A stretch of DNA of 10,684 nt. It comes from Muribaculaceae bacterium. Its GTDB lineage: Bacteria; Bacteroidota; Bacteroidia; Bacteroidales; Muribaculaceae. Under the pieces are notes generated by a model. It did no database searches and had not been told where the DNA came from. It saw only the letters and a list, made by a program, of their open reading frames with translations. Shown here one piece after another: positions 1 to 7,233 of the stretch (the first letter of the stretch is position 1; each line of letters begins with the position of its first letter). The DNA lies in the NCBI GenBank assembly GCA_009775125.1, contig VSPD01000071.1:1-10684 (forward strand), given 5' to 3'. A program made the position numbers and the translations under genes.

Positions 1-14
1 GAAAATAAATCATC

Positions 15-53
15 GGTTGGCTCAGTTAGCGGCTTAGCCAAGGCTGAACAACC
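15..53. other. Strong hairpin at left edge, possible leader element
   Basis: GGTTG (15-19) pairs with CAACC (49-53). Inside it CTCAG/CTGA-like and GGC-TTA-GCC pairings extend the fold. It lies between the leftward promoter at 92-121 and a possible leftward ATG at 13-11 that begins M-I-Y-F before the window ends. It could therefore be a structured 5' leader or attenuator of a gene off the left edge. No riboswitch class was recognised. Alternatively it is the tail of a rightward gene, since a stop-free frame runs from 1 to TAA at 79-81. Confidence 0.35.
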
Positions 54-91
54 TCAAATTTTACCGAATCATTGTATATAAAATGCTTTTG

Positions 92-121
92 CAAAATTAA
101 TGATATTATATCAATAAACAA
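92..121 (-). promoter_or_regulatory. Bacteroidetes-type promoter, leftward
   Basis: On the minus strand TTG (121-119) is followed after 19 bp by TAATTTTG (99-92), which matches the Bacteroidetes -33 TTG / -7 TAnnTTTG pattern with normal spacing. Transcription would start near 85 and read out of the left edge through the hairpin at 15-53. The gene it would serve is not in the window. Confidence 0.45.
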
Positions 122-153
122 AAATGGGAACAAGCTGAAAAGTCGGTGCATGT

Positions 154-168
154 AATCGCGTAGCGATT
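154..168. repeat. Palindrome AATCGC-GTA-GCGATT, copy 1
   Basis: Six-base arms around a GTA loop. The same 15 bases occur at 7345-7359, and in reverse complement at 7578-7592. Three copies, all in gene-free DNA, mark it as a dispersed intergenic repeat. Function unknown. Confidence 0.6.
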
Positions 169-176
169 CGGAAAGA

Positions 177-278
177 AATTTGTGAAATTCGTGCAATATG
201 TGAAATTTGTGTACCCCGGAGCGCGGTCGCGCTCTTTTTTTACCACGAATTACACAAATTTCGCGGATTTCACAAATT
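177..278. repeat. 102-bp imperfect inverted repeat
   Basis: Two segments of the left arm match the right arm in reverse complement: AATTTGTGAAAT (177-188) with 267-278, and GAAATTTGTGTA (202-213) with 251-262. Each match is 12 of 12. The segments between the matches differ in length on the two sides. The centre is a GC-rich hairpin listed separately. This looks like a small non-coding palindromic element, not a gene. Confidence 0.65.
219..241 (+). terminator. Terminator-like hairpin with T-run
   Basis: GAGCGCG (219-225), a 2-nt loop and CGCGCTC (228-234) form a 7-bp GC-rich stem followed by seven T (235-241). The form is that of a rightward intrinsic terminator. It sits at the centre of the inverted repeat 177-278 and has no confident rightward gene upstream, so it may simply be part of that repeat. 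Confidence 0.45.
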
Positions 279-293
279 ATTTTGAATCAATCA

Positions 294-356
294 TGTAGGA
301 ACACAATCCGGAGGATTGTGAAAAAAATAATCACAATCCGGAGGATTGTGTTCCTA
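294..356. repeat. Paired hairpin repeat (REPIN-like)
   Basis: Two identical 19-base hairpins, CACAATCC-GGA-GGATTGTG, lie at 302-320 and 332-350, joined by an A-rich spacer. The outer flanks make a 14-bp perfect inverted repeat: TAGGAACACAATCC (296-309) with GGATTGTGTTCCTA (343-356). The left side carries a GTAG head (295-298). The layout of two inverted hairpins with a short head resembles REPIN elements, and the head resembles that of the repeat at 2837-2933. Confidence 0.7.
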
Positions 357-447
357 TCGGGTGTATTCACTCACTGAGAGTTGAATAATAATGCGCTGGA
401 ATTACGGCTTGTGCCCAAAAATGACGGATATAACATCTGCTAAATGC

Positions 448-502
448 AAAAAAACTCCACAATAAGGATATATGGAATAATGTCATATACCTGATTGTGG
501 AG
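448..502 (-). terminator. Intrinsic terminator of the alpha-galactosidase gene
   Basis: CTCCACAAT (455-463) pairs with ATTGTGGAG (494-502), and AGG/CCT plus TATATG/CATATA continue the stem inward. On the minus strand the stem is followed directly by seven T (454-448). It lies 26 bases past the stop codon of the gene ending at 529 and points the right way. Confidence 0.8.
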
Positions 503-528
503 GATAAATTATTTTAAGGGCCTGTTCG

Positions 529-2724
529 CTATTGCGCGCTTATTTCAACTACCATGCTGGTGTTATGTGCAAACGAGAACACATCAAGGCCCACTTTCAT
601 AAGGTAGTCGCCGCTGAATATTTTATTGTTCTGAGCAAATTTTGATTTAGTTCCGGGCATAAGATTGATTTCCGTTACACGGTACTTTTTCGACGGGTCG
701 AGACCTTGAAGTTTCACCCTTTGCAATTTTTCTTTGTAGCGAGGCGAAAGATTGTATGCAAATAATACACCCATATTTTTGCTTTTGTCGACATATTCAA
801 CCGCTGCATGATTGCTTTCGTAAGGAGAGACAAGCCGGTATTGCTCGCCGTCCATAATCGCCGGTTCAAGATGTTTCCAGTTGGCTATGGCTTGCTGGCA
901 GTAGGCCAGTTCGTCCGCGTTCAATTCTTTAAGTCCTATGTCAAAACCGAGTTTACACATCGAAGCCACATCGGTACGGAATTTTACGCTTGTGTTTTTG
1001 TTCCAGCTCGTGACATGGGCGGCCATCGCTTTTGCCGGGAAGAACTGTGAGAATCCCCACTGGATATATACACGTTCGACAGGGTCTGTGTTGTCGCTGC
1101 ACCAGAACTCGGTGAAGTATTTCAGGGCTTCATAATCGCAACGCGCGCCGCCGCCGGAGCATAGCATCATCGGTACATCGGGATATTTCGCCTTGATGCG
1201 TTTCAGCACATTGTAGATGCCCCTCACATGGTCGATATAGAGTTGTCCCTGCTTGTCCTTGTTGTAAGGGGAGTAGATGTTGGTGATAGGGCTGTTGCAG
1301 TCCCATTTAAAATATGCTACCTCGGGGTTCTCGGTGAGTATGTTGTCGACCACGTCGAATACATAGTCCTGCACCTTGGGGTTGCTCATGTCGAGCACAA
1401 GCTGGTTGCGGTAATAATATGTGTCGCGGTTGGGTTGCTCTATGACCCAGTCGGGATGCTTCTCATAAAGCTCGCTTTTTGGATTGACCATCTCGGGTTC
1501 AATCCATATGCCGAATTTTACATCGGCGTCATTGGCCGATTTTACAAGGGCCGCTATTCCGCCGGGGAGTTTGTCGTGTGTCACTTCCCAGTCGCCAAGA
1601 CCGGCATGATCGTCCTTGCGCGGATACTTGTTGCCAAACCATCCGTCGTCGAGAAGGAACATGTCTACGCCAAGATGTTTTGCCTCTTTCATCAGCTCCG
1701 CAAGAATATCCTGGTCGAAATCGAAAGCGGTGTTTTCCCAATTGTTCAGGAGGGTGAGACGCGAACCGTCGCCGTCTTTCAATGAATATTTGCGGGCCCA
1801 ATCGTGCAGATTGCGGCTGCCTTGGCCGGAGCCGTCATAGCTCAACGTGAAGATAAACTCGGGAGTGGTGAATACCTCGTCGGCTTTCAGCTCATAATTG
1901 GAGGCGTAGGGATTTATGCCGGGGATAACGCGCAGATTGCCTACGTTGTCAACCTCAAATGTGAATCGGAAATTACCGGTCCAGCCAAGAGTGCCCATAA
2001 GCACTTCTCCGCTATTCTCTTTTACCGGACCGTTGAGCCCGATTTCGAAGAATGGATGTGTGTGCATTGCGGCCCGGCTGCCAAGTTTTGTGTCAATCAC
2101 CTTTTTGCCGAATTGAAGTTGCTGGCTGCTCATCTGAGCCTCTTTGGCCCAGTCGCTGCTGAATTCGGTAAGATAATATGACATTTCATTGAAATAGAGC
2201 ATAGCCGACGCGAAGGACGAAAGGGTGACGGGCTTTTTCTCCTGATGTTTTATTTCGCTCCATGTCTTTATCACATTTTCCTTTGGATATGCTACATAGT
2301 GGAGAGTTACGTCAAAGGGGTATTTGTCGTCGCGGAGCCGAATATTTGTCTGTACGCCGCCTTCTGCCGGCGTTTCGGAAGAATCCACATAGTAGAGATA
2401 GGTCGTGGGATTCCCGTCGGCATGCGTCACTCCAAGAGCAGGCTCAAAGAAGTCTTCATTGCCCGAGGTGGAGTATGCTTCCCAGCCTCTTTTCGATACG
2501 GAGCCGTCGCTGGCGGCATATTGCGCCCAGCCAAGGCCGGCGGCATCGTCGGCATTGAGCAGCTTGGGACCAAGGTAGGTCTGGTAGAGCCTGCCGTTAT
2601 CTCCGACCTTCAATATAAGGTCTGTGTTATCCGTGGAAATACGGATTATTTTCCCTGCTTCGGGATGTGCGAAAGCTGCTGTGGCAATCGCTGTCGCTGA
2701 AAGAATCGATAAAACTCTTTTCAT
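529..2724 (-). CDS. Secreted GH36 alpha-galactosidase
   Basis: Glycoside hydrolase family 36 enzyme (731 aa from the chosen start) that should remove terminal alpha-linked galactose from oligosaccharides such as raffinose or melibiose, or from galactomannan side chains. Residues 1-19, MKRVLSILSATAIATAAFA, form a clear signal peptide, which is why I start at 2724 and not at the ATG 10 codons upstream (2754). This places the enzyme in the periplasm or envelope. An N-terminal beta-sandwich precedes a (beta/alpha)8 barrel with LLDDGWFG (357-364), WIEPEMV (407-413), KWDCN with the nucleophile Asp475, CSGGGARCD (522-530), and SDNTD with the likely acid/base Asp544. A C-terminal beta domain follows. 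Length and all key motifs are normal for the family. It lies downstream of the receptor gene, has its own -7 element at 2793-2800, and ends at a strong terminator. The exact substrate cannot be read from sequence. Confidence 0.95.
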   Translation of the reverse strand: MKRVLSILSATAIATAAFAHPEAGKIIRISTDNTDLILKVGDNGRLYQTYLGPKLLNADDAAGLGWAQYAASDGSVSKRGWEAYSTSGNEDFFEPALGVTHADGNPTTYLYYVDSSETPAEGGVQTNIRLRDDKYPFDVTLHYVAYPKENVIKTWSEIKHQEKKPVTLSSFASAMLYFNEMSYYLTEFSSDWAKEAQMSSQQLQFGKKVIDTKLGSRAAMHTHPFFEIGLNGPVKENSGEVLMGTLGWTGNFRFTFEVDNVGNLRVIPGINPYASNYELKADEVFTTPEFIFTLSYDGSGQGSRNLHDWARKYSLKDGDGSRLTLLNNWENTAFDFDQDILAELMKEAKHLGVDMFLLDDGWFGNKYPRKDDHAGLGDWEVTHDKLPGGIAALVKSANDADVKFGIWIEPEMVNPKSELYEKHPDWVIEQPNRDTYYYRNQLVLDMSNPKVQDYVFDVVDNILTENPEVAYFKWDCNSPITNIYSPYNKDKQGQLYIDHVRGIYNVLKRIKAKYPDVPMMLCSGGGARCDYEALKYFTEFWCSDNTDPVERVYIQWGFSQFFPAKAMAAHVTSWNKNTSVKFRTDVASMCKLGFDIGLKELNADELAYCQQAIANWKHLEPAIMDGEQYRLVSPYESNHAAVEYVDKSKNMGVLFAYNLSPRYKEKLQRVKLQGLDPSKKYRVTEINLMPGTKSKFAQNNKIFSGDYLMKVGLDVFSFAHNTSMVVEISAQ

Positions 2725-2792
2725 GAATATTGATTTTTGGATGTTTGAATTCAAAAATTAAAACCTAAATTAATACTTTTTTACTTTCGAAG

Positions 2793-2800
2793 CAAATATA
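2793..2800 (-). promoter_or_regulatory. -7 element upstream of alpha-galactosidase
   Basis: The minus strand reads TATATTTG, a full match to TAnnTTTG, about 70 bases before the chosen ATG. No TTG is present at the usual -33 distance (that position reads T-rich), so it may be weak or depend on an activator. The gene could therefore be transcribed apart from the receptor gene. Confidence 0.4.
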
Positions 2801-2818
2801 TTAAGTATATCCGATTAA

Positions 2819-2949
2819 AAAGTTAATATAATCACGGTGTAGGGACGCACGGCTCGTGCGTCCGCGTAAATATAATTAACACAATTAATTAATATTGTTT
2901 TGCATCGGACGCACGAGCCGTGCGTCCCTACACTCAAAGTATTAACTTT
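2819..2949. repeat. 131-bp MITE/REPIN-like inverted repeat
   Basis: A 28-bp arm at 2837-2864 is repeated exactly in reverse complement at 2906-2933. Each arm contains its own hairpin, GGACGCACG-GCT-CGTGCGTCC, headed by GTAG. Outside these, AAAGTTAATA (2819-2828) pairs with TATTAACTTT (2940-2949). The centre is AT-rich and non-coding. Related arms recur at 7234-7260, 7293-7308 and 7622-7643. It fills most of the gap between the alpha-galactosidase and receptor genes. Confidence 0.85.
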
Positions 2950-2970
2950 CTTTTGAGACATACTTTTCTG

Positions 2971-5238
2971 TCAGAATTTAAACGTTGTGCTGAATTCCAC
3001 CGTGAATGGGCGCAGATATGAGCCGCTCATATAAAAGTTGCTGTATTTGCCGGCTTCTTCTTTGCTTATCAGTTCAGCTCCGTTTATTGTGCCGCTTGCG
3101 CCTTTCTGGTTTAAGAAATTGATTACGGTGGCGCCGACTGTAAGATGACGGTTGACGTTCCATGTTACACCGCCGAATGTTTCCCATCGTCCGTTGAAAT
3201 ATAACGCATTTGTAAGGTTGGCATATGTCTTGCCAAAGTATCTGAACGACAACCATAAACGTATGTCGTCAGTTATATTGTAACTTGGGTCGAGTTCGAT
3301 TAGAATCTGGGGAATCTCCTTCACCGTATTTCCGTTGGCGTTCAAGTCCGGAACTCCTTCAAACGGCGACTTTATGAAATAGTCCTTATATGTGGGTTTT
3401 TGATATGTGAACAGCGCGTGGAGATTGAATCCCTTGAAAGGATGTATTTCTGCGGAAGTGGTCCATCCTAATGTTTGGATACCGTAGATCAGCAGCGTTG
3501 TTTTTGATTGGGTTGTGCCGGGCTTGGTCACGTTTTGCTGGTCGATATTGTTGGATTTGGAGATGTAGGTGACCATTGACGTAAGGTCGATGAATCTGTT
3601 TTTATATGTGATTCCGCCACGAATCAAAGGTATTGTCACTCGTTTATATTGCTCATCGGTAGGGCCGGTGCCTGCATATTCGTTAATGCGAGGGAATCGG
3701 GTTGCCACGGTCGCGTCGGCCGTGACGCCAAAATTTTTGGTGAATTGATATGTGCCTTGCAATGTGGCGGCGTAATTCAGTTTGTTTTTAATCACACGGC
3801 GTGGTTCTATTTTTACGGTGGTGCCGTCGGCATATGTATGTGTGTCGCCGATATGGAACCCGGAATAACGTTCAAACGGAATCTGGTCTGCCGACATTCT
3901 GTAATATTCCAGTCTGCCGCCGAAATATAGATTCAATTTTGGAGTTACAGTCCAGCTGTCGGTGATATATAACGCGAGCTTATTCTCGTAGCCTTTTGTA
4001 TATTCGGGGCTCAATTCGTTGAACCCTCTGAATTTATCGGATGTGCCGTCGTCGTAGCGCTTTTCAAGTATGTCCGGGTAAGCCGAGACTGTTCCTGTCC
4101 ACTGAAATGAAGATGAGTGATAGTCGAGATTGTAATACCATTCGTTCAATCCCAGTCGCAAATCATGATTTCCAAAACGTTTCGACGCTTCACCGGTGAA
4201 AAGCGTGTTCATGACTTTGCCGATGTGTAGCCATGTGCGCCGTCCCTCAGCGAGTCCGGTGTAAGGCGTGTCCGACCCGTCCTTGAACAAGTTGTCGGCT
4301 GCCGTAGCCTTGAAAATTGAGCTGCCGCCAAAGTCGACATAATTGGCTTGCGGCGCATCCATGAATTTTGCCCTGAGATTGAGCTGGTAACCGTTGCCTA
4401 ACGTGTAGTCGAACAGAGCGGAAACTTCATGAGCCCGGTTGTTGGTGAAGTCGCCCCACTGTCCGGTCTTGATTTTACCATCCATTACGTCCATATATTT
4501 GAATTGTCCTCCAAGCGGGGCGTAGGAAGTGGTGCCCAATGTAAATCCCGGAATTTCTTTTACGCTTCCGTCTCCTACATATATGAAGGGCGCCGCGTTC
4601 ACCATAGATCCGAGTCCGTTGCTTTTTGAGTATTTATACAGTATGCTTATGCTGCCGCGCTCGAGAAGGCGCGTCACGCCGGCATGGTAGAGCTGTGTCC
4701 TGTCGGAGAAATCAGTAAATTTGGGCTTGAAACTGCCCGGGTCAAAATTTTGATACACGCTTGCCGTATAAAGCCATTTATCGGAGATGCCGCCCGAGAC
4801 ATTCATGTCAAAATTCTGCCATCCGAATAAATTTGTACGATAGTTGACGATACCCTTGAATTCTTTTTGTCCGAGTTTGGAATGGCTGTCGATAGAGTAT
4901 GCGATATTGCCTGTTTTTATTGCGGACTCCATCGGCGTGATCAGCCCCACGTCTTGCAGGCTGGCGTCGCTGCGCCAGTGCCGTGCAAGCTGATGCACGG
5001 AGGATGAATAAACCGCAGGCAGACCGTTTTCATACACATTGACATCTTCACTGGGGAGGCCGATTTGGATTTCACGAGGTTTTGTGGCGTCGGATGCATT
5101 CAGCATCACATTTCGTTCTTCGCCTTTGTTGGCTCCCGTGGCTATTGTATCCGCTGACTCTTCCGCAAAAACCGTAGAAGACCCGCCGGCGACCGTAAGG
5201 GTGAAAAGTAAAATTTTAGAGAATGACTTCGATTTCAT
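2971..5238 (-). CDS. TonB-dependent outer-membrane receptor, short plug
   Basis: 755-aa outer-membrane protein with a signal peptide (about 1-25, ending VFA). It then has a short N-terminal plug region (about 43-130) and a long run of alternating aromatic and polar beta-strands ending in Phe, as outer-membrane barrels do. Such receptors import a ligand across the outer membrane with energy from TonB-ExbB-ExbD. It lacks the N-terminal carboxypeptidase-regulatory-like domain typical of SusC proteins, I see no clear TonB box, and no SusD-like lipoprotein gene follows. I therefore place it with non-SusC TonB-dependent receptors of Bacteroidales. It is divergent from the membrane regulator at 5501, with a well-formed promoter and an 11-bp repeat array between them, and it lies upstream of the alpha-galactosidase in the same direction. 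The ligand is unknown; an alpha-galactoside is a guess from context only. Confidence 0.85.
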   Translation of the reverse strand: MKSKSFSKILLFTLTVAGGSSTVFAEESADTIATGANKGEERNVMLNASDATKPREIQIGLPSEDVNVYENGLPAVYSSSVHQLARHWRSDASLQDVGLITPMESAIKTGNIAYSIDSHSKLGQKEFKGIVNYRTNLFGWQNFDMNVSGGISDKWLYTASVYQNFDPGSFKPKFTDFSDRTQLYHAGVTRLLERGSISILYKYSKSNGLGSMVNAAPFIYVGDGSVKEIPGFTLGTTSYAPLGGQFKYMDVMDGKIKTGQWGDFTNNRAHEVSALFDYTLGNGYQLNLRAKFMDAPQANYVDFGGSSIFKATAADNLFKDGSDTPYTGLAEGRRTWLHIGKVMNTLFTGEASKRFGNHDLRLGLNEWYYNLDYHSSSFQWTGTVSAYPDILEKRYDDGTSDKFRGFNELSPEYTKGYENKLALYITDSWTVTPKLNLYFGGRLEYYRMSADQIPFERYSGFHIGDTHTYADGTTVKIEPRRVIKNKLNYAATLQGTYQFTKNFGVTADATVATRFPRINEYAGTGPTDEQYKRVTIPLIRGGITYKNRFIDLTSMVTYISKSNNIDQQNVTKPGTTQSKTTLLIYGIQTLGWTTSAEIHPFKGFNLHALFTYQKPTYKDYFIKSPFEGVPDLNANGNTVKEIPQILIELDPSYNITDDIRLWLSFRYFGKTYANLTNALYFNGRWETFGGVTWNVNRHLTVGATVINFLNQKGASGTINGAELISKEEAGKYSNFYMSGSYLRPFTVEFSTTFKF

Positions 5239-5258
5239 GATATTTAAAAATTGTGTCG

Positions 5259-5290
5259 CAAAGATATATGCGCATGGAAGCCATTGTCAA
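5259..5290 (-). promoter_or_regulatory. Promoter of the TonB-dependent receptor
   Basis: On the minus strand TTG (5290-5288) and TATCTTTG (5266-5259) are separated by 21 bp, close to the Bacteroidetes -33/-7 arrangement. Transcription would start near 5253, giving a leader of only about 15 nt before the ATG at 5238. The GGTAGT repeats begin just upstream of the -33 element. Confidence 0.6.
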
Positions 5291-5295
5291 TACAA

Positions 5296-5323
5296 GGTAG
5301 TCGGCAGGTAGTGAATCGGTAGT
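5296..5323. promoter_or_regulatory. Three GGTAGT direct repeats at 11-bp spacing (putative operator)
   Basis: GGTAGT occurs at 5296-5301, 5307-5312 and 5318-5323, starting exactly 11 bases apart, so the sites would face the same side of the helix. Relative to the inferred receptor start they lie near -44 to -71, a position typical of activator sites. A fourth copy is at 5385-5390. The likely binder is the regulator encoded at 5501, but that is inference. Confidence 0.6.
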
Positions 5324-5324
5324 G

Positions 5325-5364
5325 CGGATAAATTATTATCGGTTGATAATAAACAACTTATCCG
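5325..5364. promoter_or_regulatory. Nested inverted repeats in the divergent control region
   Basis: CGGATAA (5325-5331) pairs with TTATCCG (5358-5364). Inside it TTATTATC (5333-5340) pairs perfectly with GATAATAA (5345-5352) around a GGTT loop. It lies between the GGTAGT array and the regulator promoter. It could be an operator or a cruciform-forming site. There is no T-run next to it to make it a terminator. Confidence 0.5.
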
Positions 5365-5370
5365 ATATGC

Positions 5371-5390
5371 TGTTATAACATACAGGTAGT
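5371..5390. promoter_or_regulatory. Palindrome TGTTATAACA plus fourth GGTAGT
   Basis: TGTTATAACA (5371-5380) is a perfect 10-bp palindrome, followed at 5385-5390 by another GGTAGT with the same following bases, GC, as the third copy. It sits just upstream of the -7 element of the regulator gene and may contribute to autoregulation. Confidence 0.4.
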
Positions 5391-5415
5391 GCATGGAAGT
5401 CTCAAAATTATTCGT

Positions 5416-5423
5416 TAACTTTG
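5416..5423 (+). promoter_or_regulatory. -7 element of the regulator gene
   Basis: TAACTTTG fully matches TAnnTTTG. The -33 position reads TGG instead of TTG, so the promoter may be weak or need an activator. Transcription would begin near 5430, which rules out the in-frame ATG at 5393 and supports a start at 5501 or 5519. Confidence 0.5.
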
Positions 5424-5500
5424 CCAAAAATGCAGAAATCAATATATGCCGGCCGGCTGTGGGGCTCTGCGACAATATTAAATACATTAATTGTTTTTTT

Positions 5501-7123
5501 ATGACACGTCTGCTTGCTATGATAAAATATGTCGGTTCAATAATATTGGTGCTTATTGTCGCGTTATCGTCGAATGCGGCATCGGACCTTGGAAAGTTGG
5601 AAGAGGCTCTCCGTAATCGCCCTGTATATGTCGACACGAAACAGGCGCGAATCGACAGTATAAAGCATCGTATGAACGGCCGCCGGCTGTCGGCTGAGGA
5701 AAAGTTGAAATGCTATGATGAGTTGTATGAGCAATATCTTACATTTCGCTTTGATTCGGCGATGGCTTATCTCGACCGTGCAGAACTTTTATTGGGCGAA
5801 AATGCCGATTATGCCGATAAGAGCCGGATACAAATACATAGGGCGCTGTCACTGGCTACGTCGGGCCATTTCAGTCAAGCCATTGAGCTTCTGAAATCAA
5901 TCAATCCGGAAAAGTTGCCGATTATTCTTCGAAAAGAATTATATTCCGCGCTGCAATGGACCTACGGGGTGTGGGCGGAATATTCCGGACAGACGAAATA
6001 TGCCAAACAATACAACGATATGAGTATTGTGTATCTTGACTCGCTTCTCGCTTATGTCGACAAATCTTCATCGGAATACGCATATCACGATGCCGACCAT
6101 GCTTTGAGGCTTGCCGACTATGACGCGGCTCGCGCCGGATATATAAAAGCGTTGGAAAATACTCCGCAAGATACACGAATGTACGCACAGGCGGCCTATG
6201 GGCTTGCTATGGCCTATAAAGGGATGGGCGATACCGATAAATACCGTGAATGGCTAATAAACGCTGCTATTTCCGACCAGATCACGCCCTTGAAAGAAAA
6301 CCTTGCCCTCCAGGAGCTGGCGTTGGATATTAAAAATAATGAAGGCGATTTGGAAACGGCAAACCGCTACCTGAAATACTCCCTTGAAGACGCCATATTC
6401 TATAACAATAGGCTCAGGATGCTTGAAATATCCGAGAAGTTCCCCGAAATTGTAATAGGCTATCAAGACACCGTAACCGCACAAAACCAACGTTTAAAGT
6501 TGTTCATTCTTATTATTGGGTTGCTCCTTGTTGGTCTTACCGCGGCTGTATGGCTTATTGTGAGAGCGAAAAAGCGTTTGATGTCATCCAGGCAGGACCT
6601 TGCCAATCTTAATGAAGACCTTAAAAAGGTGAATACAAAACTGTCGCAAACAAATGCGTCACGTGAACAATACGTGAGCTTGTTTATGGATTTGTGCGCG
6701 GCCTATATTGAGAAGCTCAACCGATTCCAGGCAACGGCCGTATTAAAAATCAAGGCTCGGCAATTTGACGATTTATTGCGTGTCGCAAACAATAATGCCC
6801 GACCGTCGGAAGCTGAATTAAGAGAGCTGTTCTTTAACTTTGATACTGCTTTTTTGAAACTATATCCCGACTTTGTCGACAGATTTAATGCTCTTTTGCA
6901 ACCGGGCAAAGCAATCCTCCCTCGGCAAAACGAGCTGCTGAATACCGATTTAAGGATTTTCGCTCTTATTCGTATGGGCATTAAGGATAGTTCCAAGATT
7001 GCGATTCTTTTGTTTTACTCTCCACAGACAATATTCAATCACAGGACACAGGTGAGAAACCGGGCGATCAACCGGGAAACATTTGAACAGGAGCTGATGA
7101 ATATATGCGAAACCATAAGCTGA
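5501..7123 (+). CDS. DUF6377-type membrane regulator (TPR, TM, HTH)
   Basis: 540-aa protein from the chosen start. An N-terminal hydrophobic segment (about 9-26) acts as signal or anchor, then a helical TPR-like region follows (about 60-320, with repeats such as the one near 124-132). A transmembrane helix (about 331-354), a coiled coil (about 355-384), and a C-terminal part with a helix-turn-helix-like segment come next (about 481-522, core LRIFALIRMGI, then DSSKIA, then QTIFNHRTQVRNRA). This order is that of DUF6377 proteins of Bacteroidetes. I infer a one-component regulator: periplasmic sensor, cytoplasmic DNA binding. I chose 5501 because the -7 element at 5416-5423 lies inside the longer frame from 5393; 5519 is an equal alternative, giving a cleaner signal peptide. 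It is divergent from the TonB-dependent receptor and probably controls it through the GGTAGT array. Signal and target are unproven. Confidence 0.85.
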   Translation: MTRLLAMIKYVGSIILVLIVALSSNAASDLGKLEEALRNRPVYVDTKQARIDSIKHRMNGRRLSAEEKLKCYDELYEQYLTFRFDSAMAYLDRAELLLGENADYADKSRIQIHRALSLATSGHFSQAIELLKSINPEKLPIILRKELYSALQWTYGVWAEYSGQTKYAKQYNDMSIVYLDSLLAYVDKSSSEYAYHDADHALRLADYDAARAGYIKALENTPQDTRMYAQAAYGLAMAYKGMGDTDKYREWLINAAISDQITPLKENLALQELALDIKNNEGDLETANRYLKYSLEDAIFYNNRLRMLEISEKFPEIVIGYQDTVTAQNQRLKLFILIIGLLLVGLTAAVWLIVRAKKRLMSSRQDLANLNEDLKKVNTKLSQTNASREQYVSLFMDLCAAYIEKLNRFQATAVLKIKARQFDDLLRVANNNARPSEAELRELFFNFDTAFLKLYPDFVDRFNALLQPGKAILPRQNELLNTDLRIFALIRMGIKDSSKIAILLFYSPQTIFNHRTQVRNRAINRETFEQELMNICETIS

Positions 7124-7233
7124 ACCTTGATTGTACGTCATTGTTCGGTAGCGTTTTGGGGCGCAATCAGAAAAGAAAAGCCGTTGGTTCGGAAATAGAT
7201 GCGGGTGTGTCAAAAAGCTGTTTATGCCAAGAT

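Noticed and set aside
15..53. tRNA-like look of the left-edge hairpin
   Set aside because: There is no T-loop motif, no acceptor stem and no CCA end; it is a single extended hairpin.
1..81. Stop-free rightward frame ending in TAA at 79-81, possibly the tail of a gene
   Set aside because: 26 codons without a stop are common by chance, the peptide is not recognisable, and a better supported leftward promoter lies beside it. Sequence to the left would settle it.
294..356. CRISPR repeats
   Set aside because: Only two short identical palindromes with one A-rich spacer; no array and no cas genes.
1228..1785. 185-codon open frame on the plus strand
   Set aside because: It lies wholly inside the alpha-galactosidase gene, which has a signal peptide and all family motifs on the other strand.
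5287..5637. 116-codon minus-strand frame across the divergent region
   Set aside because: It covers both promoters and the start of the regulator gene and resembles no protein.
7127..7171. TGATTG/CAATCA as terminator of the regulator gene
   Set aside because: The stem is six bases with a long loop and no following T-run.
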